Position numbers and translations under genes: made by a program
Shown here: piece after piece, positions 53,406 to 62,995 of the stretch
How the letters are laid out: every line of letters starts with the position of its first letter
Numbering within the stretch: the first letter of the stretch is position 1
Notes under the pieces: model-generated
What the model was told of the DNA's origin: nothing
Databases searched by the model: none
Seen by the model: only the letters and a program-made list of their open reading frames with translations
Origin: UBA7328 sp965247965
Lineage (GTDB): Bacteria; Bacteroidota; Bacteroidia; Chitinophagales; Saprospiraceae
NCBI GenBank assembly: GCA_965247965.1
Contig: OZ252053.1
Location: 6,200,001 to 6,264,000 of the forward strand
Direction: 5' to 3'
DNA length: 64,000 nt

Positions 53406-54116
53406 TTACCCTACTTGTCCGTCCTGGTATTTATACCTGTGCTTTACCCAGGCCATTCCATAGGGTAGATCATCTTCGTCCCTGCCTTTGGGGACTATGT
53501 CAAGATAACGATAGACCGTATTAAAAGTTTCCAGCTCTCTCGCGAAACAAGAGTACGTGTGAAATATCTCGCCGTCGTCATCTTTAAAAAATACGCTGAT
53601 TCCCGGCATTTCGATCTCCTTCTCTTTCATTACTTCTTCGTAATTATAATTGCTCGTTTGGTTTGCTTTCATTGTTACATCAAAATCAAAATTAAAATCA
53701 TTTTCAAAAGACGATACCCATTCAAAGGTCCATTCCATTTTCTGTTTAAAAGGCATAAGTTTTTCGAGAGGCCCTCGAGACACACTGACTAAATTGACAT
53801 CCCTTTGATTCAAATGCGGAATGAGCTGCTCGTATTGATCTGCCCAAAATGAACACGATTTGCAACCCTCATCTCCCCAATCCGGCCCAAACATAAAGTG
53901 GTAAACTATCAATTGACTTCTCCCACCAAATAGATCTTTCAGTGTTTTTTTGCCTTCCTCCGATTGAAATTCATATTCTTTATCAATGCGGAGCCACGGC
54001 AGAGATCTCTTCATTTCGGATAGTTCATCTCTTCGCCTGGTAAATTCCTTTTCCTTTTCCTGGAGCGATTTTCTGGCTTCGAGCCAGTCTTCTCTGCTGA
54101 CTATTTTATTATCCAT
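53406..54116 (-). CDS. DUF899 thioredoxin-like protein
   Basis: 236 residues. Landmarks are SLPWLRIDKEYEFQSEEGKK, SQLIVYHFMFGPDWGDEGCK followed by SCSFWADQYEQLIPHL, and VNLVSVSRGPLEKL. These are the DUF899/AhpC-like signature with the CxxC-like GCKSCSFW. It is likely a disulfide or peroxide reductase of unclear partner. It is translated just ahead of the HExxH gene. Confidence 0.88.
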   Translation of the reverse strand: MDNKIVSREDWLEARKSLQEKEKEFTRRRDELSEMKRSLPWLRIDKEYEFQSEEGKKTLKDLFGGRSQLIVYHFMFGPDWGDEGCKSCSFWADQYEQLIPHLNQRDVNLVSVSRGPLEKLMPFKQKMEWTFEWVSSFENDFNFDFDVTMKANQTSNYNYEEVMKEKEIEMPGISVFFKDDDGEIFHTYSCFARELETFNTVYRYLDIVPKGRDEDDLPYGMAWVKHRYKYQDGQVG

Positions 54117-54207
54117 ATGTCGTTTCTTTTGGTATCAAAATAATCAAAATCTTACCTGAGTTGAAAGCTGCCGCAGAATGCCGATGACAATGTTTGAAGT
54201 ATTGCGC

Positions 54208-55005
54208 TTATACTCTGACCAGAGGAATTCCGTCCATCGCCTGTCGAAATAAAGAGTTCAACAAAAGTCCAAACAGGAGTGTAAATACTAACAATATATA
54301 CAACCTGCCTCTATCGCTTATATTGAATCTCTTTTTAACCCAAAACGTGAAAAGTGGAAAGATTTGAAGAGAATGCAGCCCCAAAAAATGAGCTATCCTG
54401 AGATCTCCTCCTTCTGTACTCCAATTCACAAAGGGAAGCCCAGCGCCTCCATCTTCTACTCCAATAGCGTGCGCATTATTGCCGATCATCATTCCGCCGA
54501 TCCCACTGGCCACAAGCAATATTACAATACCGAGGCGCAGACTTGTCAAGTAGACGAAGTCTAAATTCGGTTTTTTCACAAATAGAAGGATAAGCAAAAT
54601 AGCGGTCGCCAATGAACTAAGTGCGATCATCATACCCATCGTACCAAATAAGGCCCCATCCAAGGCAGTGCTGTTATTAAAATGCGACTGTACACCTCTG
54701 CCGGCCTGAAGAAGTACAATAATGATCTCGATCATCATCGAGGCGGCTATAGTTATATTGATCACCTTAGTCCATGAAGTCAACGGCTTCAAATAACTTA
54801 GATACCAGGCAATCGTCCAGGCGTAAATTCCGATCGAAAGGGAGAACTTCATCGGTTTGATCCACGGATTGATGCCTTCAATGAGTCGATCGTCAATAGC
54901 CAATGGAAGGAAGAGCAGAGCAAAAATGATAAAATGAAAAAGCCCTAGTCGGAAGAGTAAAACGTCTTTTTCGTAAACGCTTTTTAGAAAATTAGAAATT
55001 ATCAT
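54208..55005 (-). CDS. Integral membrane protein, unknown family
   Basis: 265 residues with seven or so helices. A conserved-looking loop (FVNWSTEGGDLRIAHFLGLH) with His/Asp and SLQIFPLFTFWVKKRF is the best handle; INPWIKPMKFSLSIGIYAWT is another. I recognise it as a widespread hypothetical membrane protein but no function. It overlaps the ABA4-like gene by 14 nt. Confidence 0.7.
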   Translation of the reverse strand: MIISNFLKSVYEKDVLLFRLGLFHFIIFALLFLPLAIDDRLIEGINPWIKPMKFSLSIGIYAWTIAWYLSYLKPLTSWTKVINITIAASMMIEIIIVLLQAGRGVQSHFNNSTALDGALFGTMGMMIALSSLATAILLILLFVKKPNLDFVYLTSLRLGIVILLVASGIGGMMIGNNAHAIGVEDGGAGLPFVNWSTEGGDLRIAHFLGLHSLQIFPLFTFWVKKRFNISDRGRLYILLVFTLLFGLLLNSLFRQAMDGIPLVRV

Positions 55006-55429
55006 GTGCCACCGCTCTTTTTGTAATGAAAGATCTTATAATTAGATAAAGCAAAAGCCCGATAGGCCCGAACATAAATGTCAGTAGAAGACAAGGGATC
55101 ATAATGAAATGATTGATCCCTCTTTTCCGAGAATCACCCAATTCCCATGACCCTACCCAAAGATCAAATGCAAGGTAATGCACCCAACCTGCGAGGAGAA
55201 CATTGTCATTCGCGAAAAGACTTTTTACTTCTTGTAGACTGCCAAACCCTCCTTCCGCTTGCCCGAAATAACCGATAATGAGATAAGCGTATAATGCGCC
55301 AAGCAATATGGGGATCACAGCAGTGTTTACAAGATTTCGCAAATATTTATGCAGCGGAGAAATGATCAAAACGATCCAACCCAGCGTCGCGAAAAAATTG
55401 GCGCATGTGAAGAGCGTATCCGGACTCAT
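54992..55429 (-). CDS. ABA4-like membrane protein (DUF4281)
   Basis: 145 residues with four helices. Landmarks are TLFTCANFFATLGWIVLIIS, LLAGWVHYLAFDLWVGSWEL and the closing LLLTFMFGPIGLLLYLIIRS. In plants ABA4 is linked to neoxanthin synthesis; bacterial members have no set role, though some sit with carotenoid genes. No carotenoid genes are seen here. Confidence 0.82.
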   Translation of the reverse strand: MSPDTLFTCANFFATLGWIVLIISPLHKYLRNLVNTAVIPILLGALYAYLIIGYFGQAEGGFGSLQEVKSLFANDNVLLAGWVHYLAFDLWVGSWELGDSRKRGINHFIMIPCLLLTFMFGPIGLLLYLIIRSFITKRAVAHDNF

Positions 55430-55479
55430 AAGAAACTCAAATTTGAAATTTGAATCAATTTAATAAATAATATTCCTTC

Positions 55480-55487
55480 TATCTTTG
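55480..55487 (+). promoter_or_regulatory. Putative -7 element of acs
   Basis: TATCTTTG matches TAnnTTTG exactly and lies 11 bp before the acs ATG. The closest upstream TTTG (55449-55452) is 27 bp away, longer than ideal. Confidence 0.4.
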
Positions 55488-55498
55488 ATTTCGACAAA

Positions 55499-57406
55499 AT
55501 GAATAGTATGACATACCAAATAAGCTCTTTGCCTGACTACAAGTCCACCTACAGAAAGAGCATAGAAGATCCTGAAAAATTTTGGGCCGAGCAAGCCAAG
55601 ACATTTACATGGAAAAAGAAATGGGACAACGTTCTAACCTGGAATTTTGACGAGCCCAAAGTGGAGTGGTTCAAAGGCGGAAAACTCAACATCACTGAAA
55701 ATTGCCTGGACCGACACATAGAAAAGAGAGGAGACCAGGTGGCCATATTATGGGAGCCCAATAATCCCGGAGCCTTGGTCAAAAAGTACACGTACAAAAC
55801 CTTGTTGAGCGAAGTTTGCAAATGTGCCAATGCATTGAAGTCATTGGGCGTAGCTAAGGGAGATAGGGTAGTGTTTTATATGCCCATGGTGCCCCAACTT
55901 GCCATTGGCGTATTGGCTTGCGCACGGATCGGGGCTGTGCATTCCGTAGTCTTTGCTGGATTTTCCGCACAAGCCCTGGCTGATCGCGTGAATGACGCCT
56001 CGGCCAAAATGATTATATGTTCAGATTATAATCAACGCGGCGCCAAAAATATTCCTGTAAAGCAAGTAGTAAATGATGCAATGAATATTGGATGCCCGTC
56101 CATCGAACACATTTTGGTTCATAAAAATACCGGCGAACGCGTCGGCATAGACGGCGAGTACGAACATTGGTGGCACAAACTGGTCGACTCACAGAAGGTT
56201 CACTGTCCTGCGGAGGAGATGGATGCCGAGGACATGCTTTTCATATTATATACATCTGGTTCGACCGGCAAACCGAAAGGAGTTGTACATACGTGCGGGG
56301 GCTATATGGTATACACCTGCTTTACTTTCAAAAATGTATTTCAGTATAAGGAGGGCGATATCTTTTGGTGTACTGCGGATATCGGATGGATTACCGGACA
56401 TTCGTACATTGTCTATGGACCGCTGCTCGCCGGAGCGACTACAATGATGTTTGAAGGCGTGCCGACTTATCCGGATGCCGGAAGATTTTGGGAAATTTGC
56501 GAAAAGCACAAAGTCAACCAATTTTATACAGCGCCTACAGCAATTCGTGCTCTTATGGCCAAAGGAGATGACTTCCCGGCCAGGTGCGATCTTTCGTCCA
56601 TAAATGTATTGGGTACGGTAGGCGAACCCATAAATGAAGAAGCATGGCATTGGTATGATAAACATATTGGAAAAGGCAAAGCTCCCATTGTCGACACGTG
56701 GTGGCAGACAGAAACAGGAGGTATTATGATCACACCGTTACCAGGTATAACGGATACTAAACCTACATATGCATCCTATCCCATGCCTGGCATCCAAACT
56801 GTGCTAATGGACTCCGATGGCAATGAAATCAAAGGAAATAATGTCGAAGGACTTCTTTGTATAAAGTTCCCATGGCCCGCAATGTTGCGTACTACTTATG
56901 GCGATCACGAGCGGTGCCGGCAGACCTACTTCTCTACGTTCGAAGGGCTTTACTTCACTGGTGATGGCGCCCGACGCGACGAAGACGGCCGCATAAGGGT
57001 GATCGGACGAGTAGACGATGTAATGAATGTGTCAGGCCATAGGATGGGCACGGCGGAAGTGGAAAATGCGATCAATGAGCACACCAATGTTATTGAATCC
57101 GCAGTGGTCGGTTATCCTCACAAAATCAAAGGAGAGGGCATATACGCCTATGTGATCGTAGACGAAAAAGCGAACAAAGAATCTTTAGTCGATGAAATCA
57201 AAACTGTCGTAACTAAAGAAATAGGCCCTATAGCCAAACCGGATAAAATACAAGTGGTTAGCGGTCTACCCAAAACCAGATCCGGAAAAATTATGAGACG
57301 GATACTACGAAAGATTGCTGCGGGCGATACATCCGGCTTGGGGGACACATCTACACTGCTCAATCCCGATGTTGTCCAAGAGATAAAGAGAGGAGCTTTG
57401 AATTAG
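55499..57406 (+). CDS. acs: Acetyl-CoA synthetase
   Basis: Makes acetyl-CoA from acetate, CoA and ATP, 635 residues. The adenylate-forming P-loop is LFILYTSGSTGKPKGVVHTC; VDTWWQTETGGIMITPLPG is the acyl-AMP site; YFTGDGARRDEDGRIRVIGR and TRSGKIMRRILRKIA give the hinge and the C-terminal Lys that is acetylated in other bacteria. It is monocistronic by position; a hairpin follows. It would let the cell use acetate. Confidence 0.97.
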   Translation: MNSMTYQISSLPDYKSTYRKSIEDPEKFWAEQAKTFTWKKKWDNVLTWNFDEPKVEWFKGGKLNITENCLDRHIEKRGDQVAILWEPNNPGALVKKYTYKTLLSEVCKCANALKSLGVAKGDRVVFYMPMVPQLAIGVLACARIGAVHSVVFAGFSAQALADRVNDASAKMIICSDYNQRGAKNIPVKQVVNDAMNIGCPSIEHILVHKNTGERVGIDGEYEHWWHKLVDSQKVHCPAEEMDAEDMLFILYTSGSTGKPKGVVHTCGGYMVYTCFTFKNVFQYKEGDIFWCTADIGWITGHSYIVYGPLLAGATTMMFEGVPTYPDAGRFWEICEKHKVNQFYTAPTAIRALMAKGDDFPARCDLSSINVLGTVGEPINEEAWHWYDKHIGKGKAPIVDTWWQTETGGIMITPLPGITDTKPTYASYPMPGIQTVLMDSDGNEIKGNNVEGLLCIKFPWPAMLRTTYGDHERCRQTYFSTFEGLYFTGDGARRDEDGRIRVIGRVDDVMNVSGHRMGTAEVENAINEHTNVIESAVVGYPHKIKGEGIYAYVIVDEKANKESLVDEIKTVVTKEIGPIAKPDKIQVVSGLPKTRSGKIMRRILRKIAAGDTSGLGDTSTLLNPDVVQEIKRGALN

Positions 57407-57419
57407 TAGCGCGCTAGCA

Positions 57420-57450
57420 GGTTTACTCAACTTTCAAAGTTTAGTAAACC
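57420..57450. terminator. 31-nt hairpin between acs and the MATE gene
   Basis: GGTTTACT and AGTAAACC are perfect complements, and inside AACTTT-C-AAAGTT pairs too, with one C/T mismatch between. The stem ends 8 bp before the MATE ATG and has no T-tract, so it may act as an attenuator or hairpin at the 5' end. Confidence 0.45.
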
Positions 57451-57458
57451 TTGATGTA

Positions 57459-58787
57459 ATGATAGGCCTGAAAAGATATATCCCAGAATTTCGCAGCAAC
57501 TTCAAGCTTGCTTTGCCAATCATGTTGGGCCAATTTGGACAGATCTTGGTCAATGTAGTCGACAATATTATGGTCGGCCAGTTGGGTGCAGCTCCACTCG
57601 CTGCTATTTCTTTGGCAATTGCCGTCTACGTAATTTTTCTCATTACCGGCATTGGCATCTCCTTTGCGTTACCGCCTTTGGTCGCCGAAGCTGATGGCGC
57701 AAAAAAGCATAAGAGAATAACTCCCTATTTCAATCACAGTTTGGTGATAAATCTACTATACGCACTTGGTTCGATAGCTCTGATCGAGTTGATCATTCCG
57801 GTTTTGCCTTACATAGGCCATGATCCGGAAGTAGTAAAATTGGCCATTCCTTATTTGAGGCTATCGGCGTATACGTTAGTTCCGATAATGATCTTTCAGG
57901 CAGTGCGTTGCTTTTCAGAGGGAATGTCGGAAACCATACCACCGATGATTGCCATTTTAGCTGGAAATATTTTGAATGTTTTCTTCAACTACGTTCTCAT
58001 TTTTGGAAAGATGGGTATGCCGGCTCTCGGCGTAACGGGAGCTGCGATCGGAACCTTATTAGCTCGTATTCTTATGTTGGCGCTTCTAGTGGTGATCCTC
58101 TTCTTTTGGAAGGATCTATGGCAATATATCAAATTGCAATTCTTGAATTTAAGGAGATCCATTTTCACTGAAGTGTACAAGATAGGTGTGCCGGTCTCCC
58201 TTCAGTTGTTTTTCGAAGTATCAGGGTTTGCCGGCGGTGCGCTTTTGATGGGCATTATCAGTAAAGAAGCTCAGGCAGCGCACCAGATCGCCATTAATCT
58301 TTCTGCTGTTACTTTTCTCATTTGTAGCGGATTGGGCATGGCGTGTACGGTGCGCGTTGGTAACAAATTGGGTGAACAGAACAGGGATGGAATGCGCCTT
58401 GCAGGCCTTAGCGCCATTGTCCAGGTGATTTGCTTTATGTTTGTCTGTGCAATGTTATTTGTTATGCTAAGACATTGGCTACCAACGATTTATATATCGG
58501 ATGGAGCAGTTGTATCTATCGCATCAATTTTACTAGTGATGGCAGCGATCTTCCAAATTCCCGATGGCGTGCAAGTCGTTGTGCTTGGTGCCCTGCGTGG
58601 CATCCAAGATGTTAAAGTGCCGACTTTGATCACTTTTATTGCCTATTGGATTTTCGGTTTGCCCATCAGCTACCTCTCCGCTTTTCATTTAGGCATGGGG
58701 CCGATTGGCATTTGGTTGGGACTTGTGGCGGGGCTCGTGATTTCTTCTTCTTTACTGACTATGAGGTTTCTTCATAAGACCGGTTAG
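57459..58787 (+). CDS. MATE-family multidrug exporter (NorM-like)
   Basis: Twelve-helix cation-coupled drug antiporter, 442 residues. MLGQFGQILVNVVDNIMVGQ is the first helix with the family's start; VRCFSEGMSETIPPMIAILA and NILNVFFNYVLIFGKMGMPA are also diagnostic. The second half repeats (KIGVPVSLQLFFEVSGFAGG). No regulator is adjacent. Confidence 0.94.
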   Translation: MIGLKRYIPEFRSNFKLALPIMLGQFGQILVNVVDNIMVGQLGAAPLAAISLAIAVYVIFLITGIGISFALPPLVAEADGAKKHKRITPYFNHSLVINLLYALGSIALIELIIPVLPYIGHDPEVVKLAIPYLRLSAYTLVPIMIFQAVRCFSEGMSETIPPMIAILAGNILNVFFNYVLIFGKMGMPALGVTGAAIGTLLARILMLALLVVILFFWKDLWQYIKLQFLNLRRSIFTEVYKIGVPVSLQLFFEVSGFAGGALLMGIISKEAQAAHQIAINLSAVTFLICSGLGMACTVRVGNKLGEQNRDGMRLAGLSAIVQVICFMFVCAMLFVMLRHWLPTIYISDGAVVSIASILLVMAAIFQIPDGVQVVVLGALRGIQDVKVPTLITFIAYWIFGLPISYLSAFHLGMGPIGIWLGLVAGLVISSSLLTMRFLHKTG

Positions 58788-58810
58788 GCAGATTTACGAC
58801 GCCAGGGTTA

Positions 58811-58884
58811 TGAATCACTTCTGGTTCATCGTACTGACGAGCATGCAAGTCATATTTAGATTTGTATGAATGGTAAGTGATTCA
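58811..58884. repeat. 10-bp inverted repeat after the MATE gene
   Basis: TGAATCACTT (58811-58820) and AAGTGATTCA (58875-58884) are perfect complements around a 54-bp loop. Possible terminator or relic. From 58788 to about 58960 no gene is seen. Confidence 0.35.
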
Positions 58885-58959
58885 CAATGTATTGAAAATT
58901 TCGACCGAATGATTTCGGCGTAGCCGAGAGTGAGTGGAGAAATCTGCTAATCAAGCACA

Positions 58960-60069
58960 CGTCTATTGTCCAGTACATCAAAATGGGAATTAGCCAAAAC
59001 GAAGTGGGTGGATTGGCTTTTTACTTTATTGGCTTCGGTATCGCCTATGGAGTTCAAACGGTTGGTTTGCATTCGATTGTTGTATAAGCGATGGCGATCT
59101 GGGCTTGGGCCTTACGGTGCCTAATAAACTGTTTTGGTTCATGCAACTGGGCTTTGCCATGGCTGCTATTTCGATAGTTTCCGGCGCCGTTGCCGAGAGG
59201 ATGAAGACGTGGGCCTATGCTGTTTTAGCTGTACTTTTTTTGGCAATAGTATACCCGGTTGCAGCCAATTGGGTTTGGAATCCGGGCGGCTGGCTTGGCG
59301 CATTGGGTTTTAATGATTTTGCCGGTTCGACGGTAGTGCATGCGGTTGGAGGTTTAGGTACATTGGCCGCTGCACTGGTCCTAGACCCCAGGCTCGAAAA
59401 GTACAAGGAAGACGGAAGCATTACACCCATTCCAGGACATAATTTGCCTTTAGCTGCATTAGGAGCATTTATCCTTTGGTTTGGCTGGTTTGGATTTAAT
59501 CCTTGATCTTCCTTAGCGGCAGTGGGAAATTGGGAGCTTATCGGTAGTGTTGCCACAAATACCTTTTTGGCATCTGCGCGGGAGGTGTAGCTACAATGGC
59601 CTATACCAATTGGCGATACGGTACCATAGATATCACCATGGTGATAGACGGGGTGCTCGCAGGCCTGGTGGCCATTACAGCAGGATGTAATGTAGTGGGG
59701 CCTAATGGTGCCATCATAATTGGTTTGATCGCAGGCGTCTTGGTCGACGTCGCTGTGGTTGTGATTGATAAGATGAGAATTGACGATCCGGTAGGAGCAA
59801 TAGCTGTACACGGAATAAACGGATTATGGGGAACATTGGCAGTAGGATTTTTTGCATTAGAGAATGGATTATTTGCCACAGGTTCTGCTCATCAATTGGG
59901 CGTACAGGCTCTTGGAGTTACTGCGATATGACTTTTTGCATTCACCGTCACTTTCTTGATCATGACGATTTTGAAAAAGACCATTGGAATCCGCGTGAGT
60001 AGAGAATAGGAGTTGGCAGGAATTGATGCCGGTTCATTTGGAGTTGAATCCTATTCGACATTTGAATAA
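58960..60069 (+). pseudogene. amtB: Ammonium transporter AmtB, multiply broken
   Basis: The 5' part is missing; homology begins around EVGGLAFYFIGFGIAYG (about 59007). The intact stretch 59105-59503 reads AAISIVSGAVAERMKTWAYA and FAGSTVVHAVGGLGTLAAAL with AmtB landmarks. It is broken by TGA 59504-59506 (GGA to TGA in FNP-GSSLAA), a frameshift near 59575-59585, TGA 59929-59931 (Trp codon) and TAG 60007-60009 (Glu codon). The gene's true end, ...GVESYSTFE, is at 60069. The lesions are scattered, so this is a dead gene rather than a single error. The P-II gene 20 bp downstream is intact. Confidence 0.85.
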
Positions 60070-60089
60070 TTTTTATAAAAGAGATAGCA

Positions 60090-60428
60090 ATGAAAAAAGT
60101 AGAAGCAATAGTAAAACCGTCAAAGGTCAAAAGCATACAAACCGGCTTACGAGAAGCTGATATTCCTTGTTTTACAGTTATACCTGTAAAAGGAACTGGT
60201 CTTCAGAAAAGTTACGCAGAGCGTTATCGCGGTACCGAGAACAACCTTATTCTCCAGACACGCGTGATGATTATCTGTATTATCAGCGATAAAAATCTCG
60301 AAAAATGCGTTGATGTAATTCTCGAAAATTCGGATGGCAACGTAGGGGATGGCAAAATTTTCGTGTATAACGTTGAGGATGCCATAAGGATTAGTACGAA
60401 GGTAAGAGGGGGAGAAGCGATACGGTAG
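60090..60428 (+). CDS. P-II nitrogen regulatory protein (GlnB/GlnK family)
   Basis: 112-residue trimeric signal protein that senses ATP/ADP and 2-oxoglutarate and normally blocks AmtB. MKKVEAIVKPSKVKSIQTGL, VKGTGLQKSYAERYRGTEN and GDGKIFVYNVEDAIRISTKV are family marks. In the T-loop Tyr46 is present, but position 51, the uridylylated Tyr in E. coli GlnB, is Asn. Control by uridylylation at that site is therefore unlikely. Its usual partner amtB is a pseudogene just upstream. Confidence 0.93.
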   Translation: MKKVEAIVKPSKVKSIQTGLREADIPCFTVIPVKGTGLQKSYAERYRGTENNLILQTRVMIICIISDKNLEKCVDVILENSDGNVGDGKIFVYNVEDAIRISTKVRGGEAIR

Positions 60429-60446
60429 GGTTGAGACCAACGTCAA

Positions 60447-61340
60447 TTAGCAATCCTGGAATACACACTGATGGTCTTTTGCCTCAAATTCTATTGTGGC
60501 ATGCTCGATTCCCATCTTCCTTAAATCACCTCTGATTTGATCCTTTAATTCTCCTTGAATTTGCATAGCAACGGGTGACTCGGTTACCAAGTGAACGGTC
60601 ATAATGTTGTACTGCCCATCCATTGACCAGATGTGTAAATCGTGGAAGTCCTTGACAGAGTTTGATCTGCTTAGGTAAGATTCAATTTTCCGAAATTCTG
60701 TCTTATTCGGAATGCCTTGCAGAATAATATTAGTAGTCTTTTTAAGGCTTTTGAATACATTGTAAATAATAAAGGCCGAAATGCCTATTGATAATATAGG
60801 ATCAATTATCGGCCACTCAAAAAAATACATTATTACAGCGCCTATTAGTACAGCTATCCATCCCAGCACATCCTCCAAAAGATGAAGAGATATTACTTTT
60901 TCATTTATTGAAATTCCTTTCTTGAGCTGTAATACCGCAGCGCCATTGACGACTACTCCCAAAATGGCGAGCCAAATCATACCGAACGCATTCGGAGTTT
61001 GAGGATTCAGTAATCTCGGAATTGCTTCGGACAGGATAAAAATGCTACCGACCAACAGGATAACAGCGTTAATCAGAGCCCCCAGTATCGAAAATCTTTT
61101 ATACCCATAAGAATAACTCCCGTCTCTGCCTTTTTTGGAAATATTTTGAAAATACCACGCCAGGCCAAGTGAAAGGCTATCTCCCAAATCGTGTAATGCA
61201 TCTGATAATATTGCAATACTATTCGTCAAGAAGCCACCTACAATTTCAATTAGGGTAAACACTAAATTGAGTATAAAAGCAAGCCTAATATTTTGAGTAT
61301 CGCTGGAGTGGTGATGGTGGTCATGGTTGTGGTTGTGCAT
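60447..61340 (-). CDS. Cation diffusion facilitator (CzcD/ZitB-like zinc exporter)
   Basis: 297-residue metal/proton antiporter. A His-rich leader (MHNHNHDHHHHSSDTQ) precedes six helices. Transport-site residues are in AILSDALHDLGDSLSLGLAW (DxxxD with His) and ISLHLLEDVLGWIAVLIGAV (HxxxD). The C-terminal domain (KDFHDLHIWSMDGQYNIMTV, then HATIEFEA) binds metal. It converges on the P-II gene with an 18-bp gap. Confidence 0.94.
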   Translation of the reverse strand: MHNHNHDHHHHSSDTQNIRLAFILNLVFTLIEIVGGFLTNSIAILSDALHDLGDSLSLGLAWYFQNISKKGRDGSYSYGYKRFSILGALINAVILLVGSIFILSEAIPRLLNPQTPNAFGMIWLAILGVVVNGAAVLQLKKGISINEKVISLHLLEDVLGWIAVLIGAVIMYFFEWPIIDPILSIGISAFIIYNVFKSLKKTTNIILQGIPNKTEFRKIESYLSRSNSVKDFHDLHIWSMDGQYNIMTVHLVTESPVAMQIQGELKDQIRGDLRKMGIEHATIEFEAKDHQCVFQDC

Positions 61341-61458
61341 GAAATATGAACTGAATCGTATGCAAAGATGGTGCTTTACTCGTGAAGCAGTGTTGCAAAT
61401 TGATGGATTAGTGAGATACCTACGAAGCCCGATTTGGAAGATGTCTTAGCAGTAAAAA

Positions 61459-61486
61459 TTTGGGAATAGATGTCAAATTATATTTC
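61459..61486 (+). promoter_or_regulatory. Putative Bacteroidetes promoter of the universal stress gene
   Basis: TTTG at 61459-61462, a 16-bp spacer, and TATATTTC at 61479-61486, one base off the TAnnTTTG consensus. The gene start is about 53 bp downstream. Confidence 0.35.
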
Positions 61487-61538
61487 TCGGTAATCTTAAA
61501 CCATTTTTGAAATCTTTCATTTATTGAGAAACCACTCT

Positions 61539-62336
61539 ATGATTAAGATACTAGTCCCTATCGATTTTTCCGATTCCAGCAGGAAGGCACTGCGATATGC
61601 CTTGCACATCGGGAAAAATGTCGAAGTATCTTTATGTACCCTGCATGTTACGGACCCTCCTGTCAAAACGGGCACCAAGCTTGTTCAGAAGATGCAGGAA
61701 TTGACCAAGGAAGAAGATCGCCTTATCATTAATGAGAAAATGAAGGGATTTTTGTCGGGTATGGGAAAATTAAATTTGGACATTAAGGAGCCCCTCATCC
61801 GGTATGGTGAGGTAGCTAAACAGATCATAAACGTTTCCATCCAGGAGAGCTTTGATATCGTCATAATGGGTACGAAGGGCGTTTCAAAAATTCACGAAAC
61901 TCTGTTCGGAAGCAATACATATTCGACCTTGAGAATGTCGATAGTGCCGACTGTCGTGGTTCCACTTGTCTATGATCCAGATGAGAATAAAAGCGCTTGC
62001 ATTGCACTGCGTTTTGATAAACTTTATACGCAGTCGTGTGCTAATCTCATTGAGCGAACTAAGGCCTTAGGCTATGATTCTGAATTGATTAGCGTGGTGG
62101 AAGGCAAAAACGAGAAAATCAAGTTGGAATTAAATTACGACAGAAAAAAATATCCTCTTACTATTTATGATGACCACAAACCCATTGAGCAAATTTCTAA
62201 ACATATCAAAGAGAAGAATGTAGGGTTGCTGGCTTTGCATTTTAATGTATATTCATTTTTCAAAGCCTTGACCACTTCTTTAGTTAGCAAGGAATTTACT
62301 TTCCGGAGCACTATTCCAATATTATTTGTCAAGTAG
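61539..62336 (+). CDS. Universal stress protein
   Basis: 265 residues from the ATG at 61539; a TTG at 61524 would add five. The N-terminal UspA domain starts MIKILVPIDFSDSSRKALRY. The ATP loop is IVIMGTKGVSKIHETLFGSN (G-x2-G-x9-G-S), followed by TYSTLRMSIVPTVVVPLVY. The second half (about 150-265) is a degenerate USP fold without the glycine loop. The double-domain layout is common in Bacteroidetes. Function in stress survival is only inferred. Confidence 0.9.
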   Translation: MIKILVPIDFSDSSRKALRYALHIGKNVEVSLCTLHVTDPPVKTGTKLVQKMQELTKEEDRLIINEKMKGFLSGMGKLNLDIKEPLIRYGEVAKQIINVSIQESFDIVIMGTKGVSKIHETLFGSNTYSTLRMSIVPTVVVPLVYDPDENKSACIALRFDKLYTQSCANLIERTKALGYDSELISVVEGKNEKIKLELNYDRKKYPLTIYDDHKPIEQISKHIKEKNVGLLALHFNVYSFFKALTTSLVSKEFTFRSTIPILFVK

Positions 62337-62365
62337 ACTTGCCTATTAATAAAATTGAAATACGG

Positions 62366-62812
62366 ATGAAAATTTTAAATGACTTAGAACGTACTACCTC
62401 GGAAACGCTCCAATATTTTGAATTGTCAGATCAGAAGCTTTCCAAAACTTACGGCCCGGACAAGTGGAATATAAAACAGATTCTTCATCATCTCGCCGAC
62501 GCTGAGACCGTGCTCTACGACAGGATAAGGAGGGCGATCTCCAGACCCCGTCAGGTGGTTTGGGGATTTGATCAGGACGCTTGGTGCGAAAAGCTTGATT
62601 ATGAAAATATGCCGGTTGAGCTGGCCAAAAATATCTTTTCGTCTGTAAGAAAGGCTATTCACAATCTGGCTAAAAATCATTACGCAAAAGACGGCTCTAA
62701 CCAATACGACCACAACGAGACAGGCCTACGTACCTTAAAGGATGAATTTGACAAGGTGGTGTGGCATTGTGACAATCATCTGGAGCAGATCAGGCGGGCG
62801 CTGGGCGATTAA
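62366..62812 (+). CDS. DinB-family putative metal-dependent protein
   Basis: 148 residues from the ATG at 62366; a TTG at 62339 would give 157. The metal His are in WNIKQILHHLADAETVLYDR and FDKVVWHCDNHLEQIRRAL. RAISRPRQVVWGFDQDAWC is also typical. It lies 29 bp after the stress-protein gene. It is distinct from the DinB-like protein at 36.1 kb. Confidence 0.88.
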   Translation: MKILNDLERTTSETLQYFELSDQKLSKTYGPDKWNIKQILHHLADAETVLYDRIRRAISRPRQVVWGFDQDAWCEKLDYENMPVELAKNIFSSVRKAIHNLAKNHYAKDGSNQYDHNETGLRTLKDEFDKVVWHCDNHLEQIRRALGD

Positions 62813-62871
62813 TGGATTAGTTGATTAGTTGATTAGTTGATTAGTGCATTAGGTAATTAGTTGCTTAGACA

Positions 62872-62950
62872 GACCTGTCAGGTTTCCATAATGATAATGA
62901 TGGGATAATTGATCTTTTTGTCAATGAAAACTTCGGAAACCTGACAGGTC
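62872..62950. repeat. 16-bp inverted repeat in the palindrome-rich gap
   Basis: GACCTGTCAGGTTTCC (62872-62887) and GGAAACCTGACAGGTC (62935-62950) are perfect complements around 47 bp. ACCTGTCAGGTTTCC-type palindromes are dispersed repeats in Bacteroidetes. Just upstream, TTGATTAG is repeated several times (62818-62843). Confidence 0.6.
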
Positions 62951-62995
62951 AGGTCTTATTTTGCATCCCGTTGGCCGTCCACCCTCCGCTGTGGA

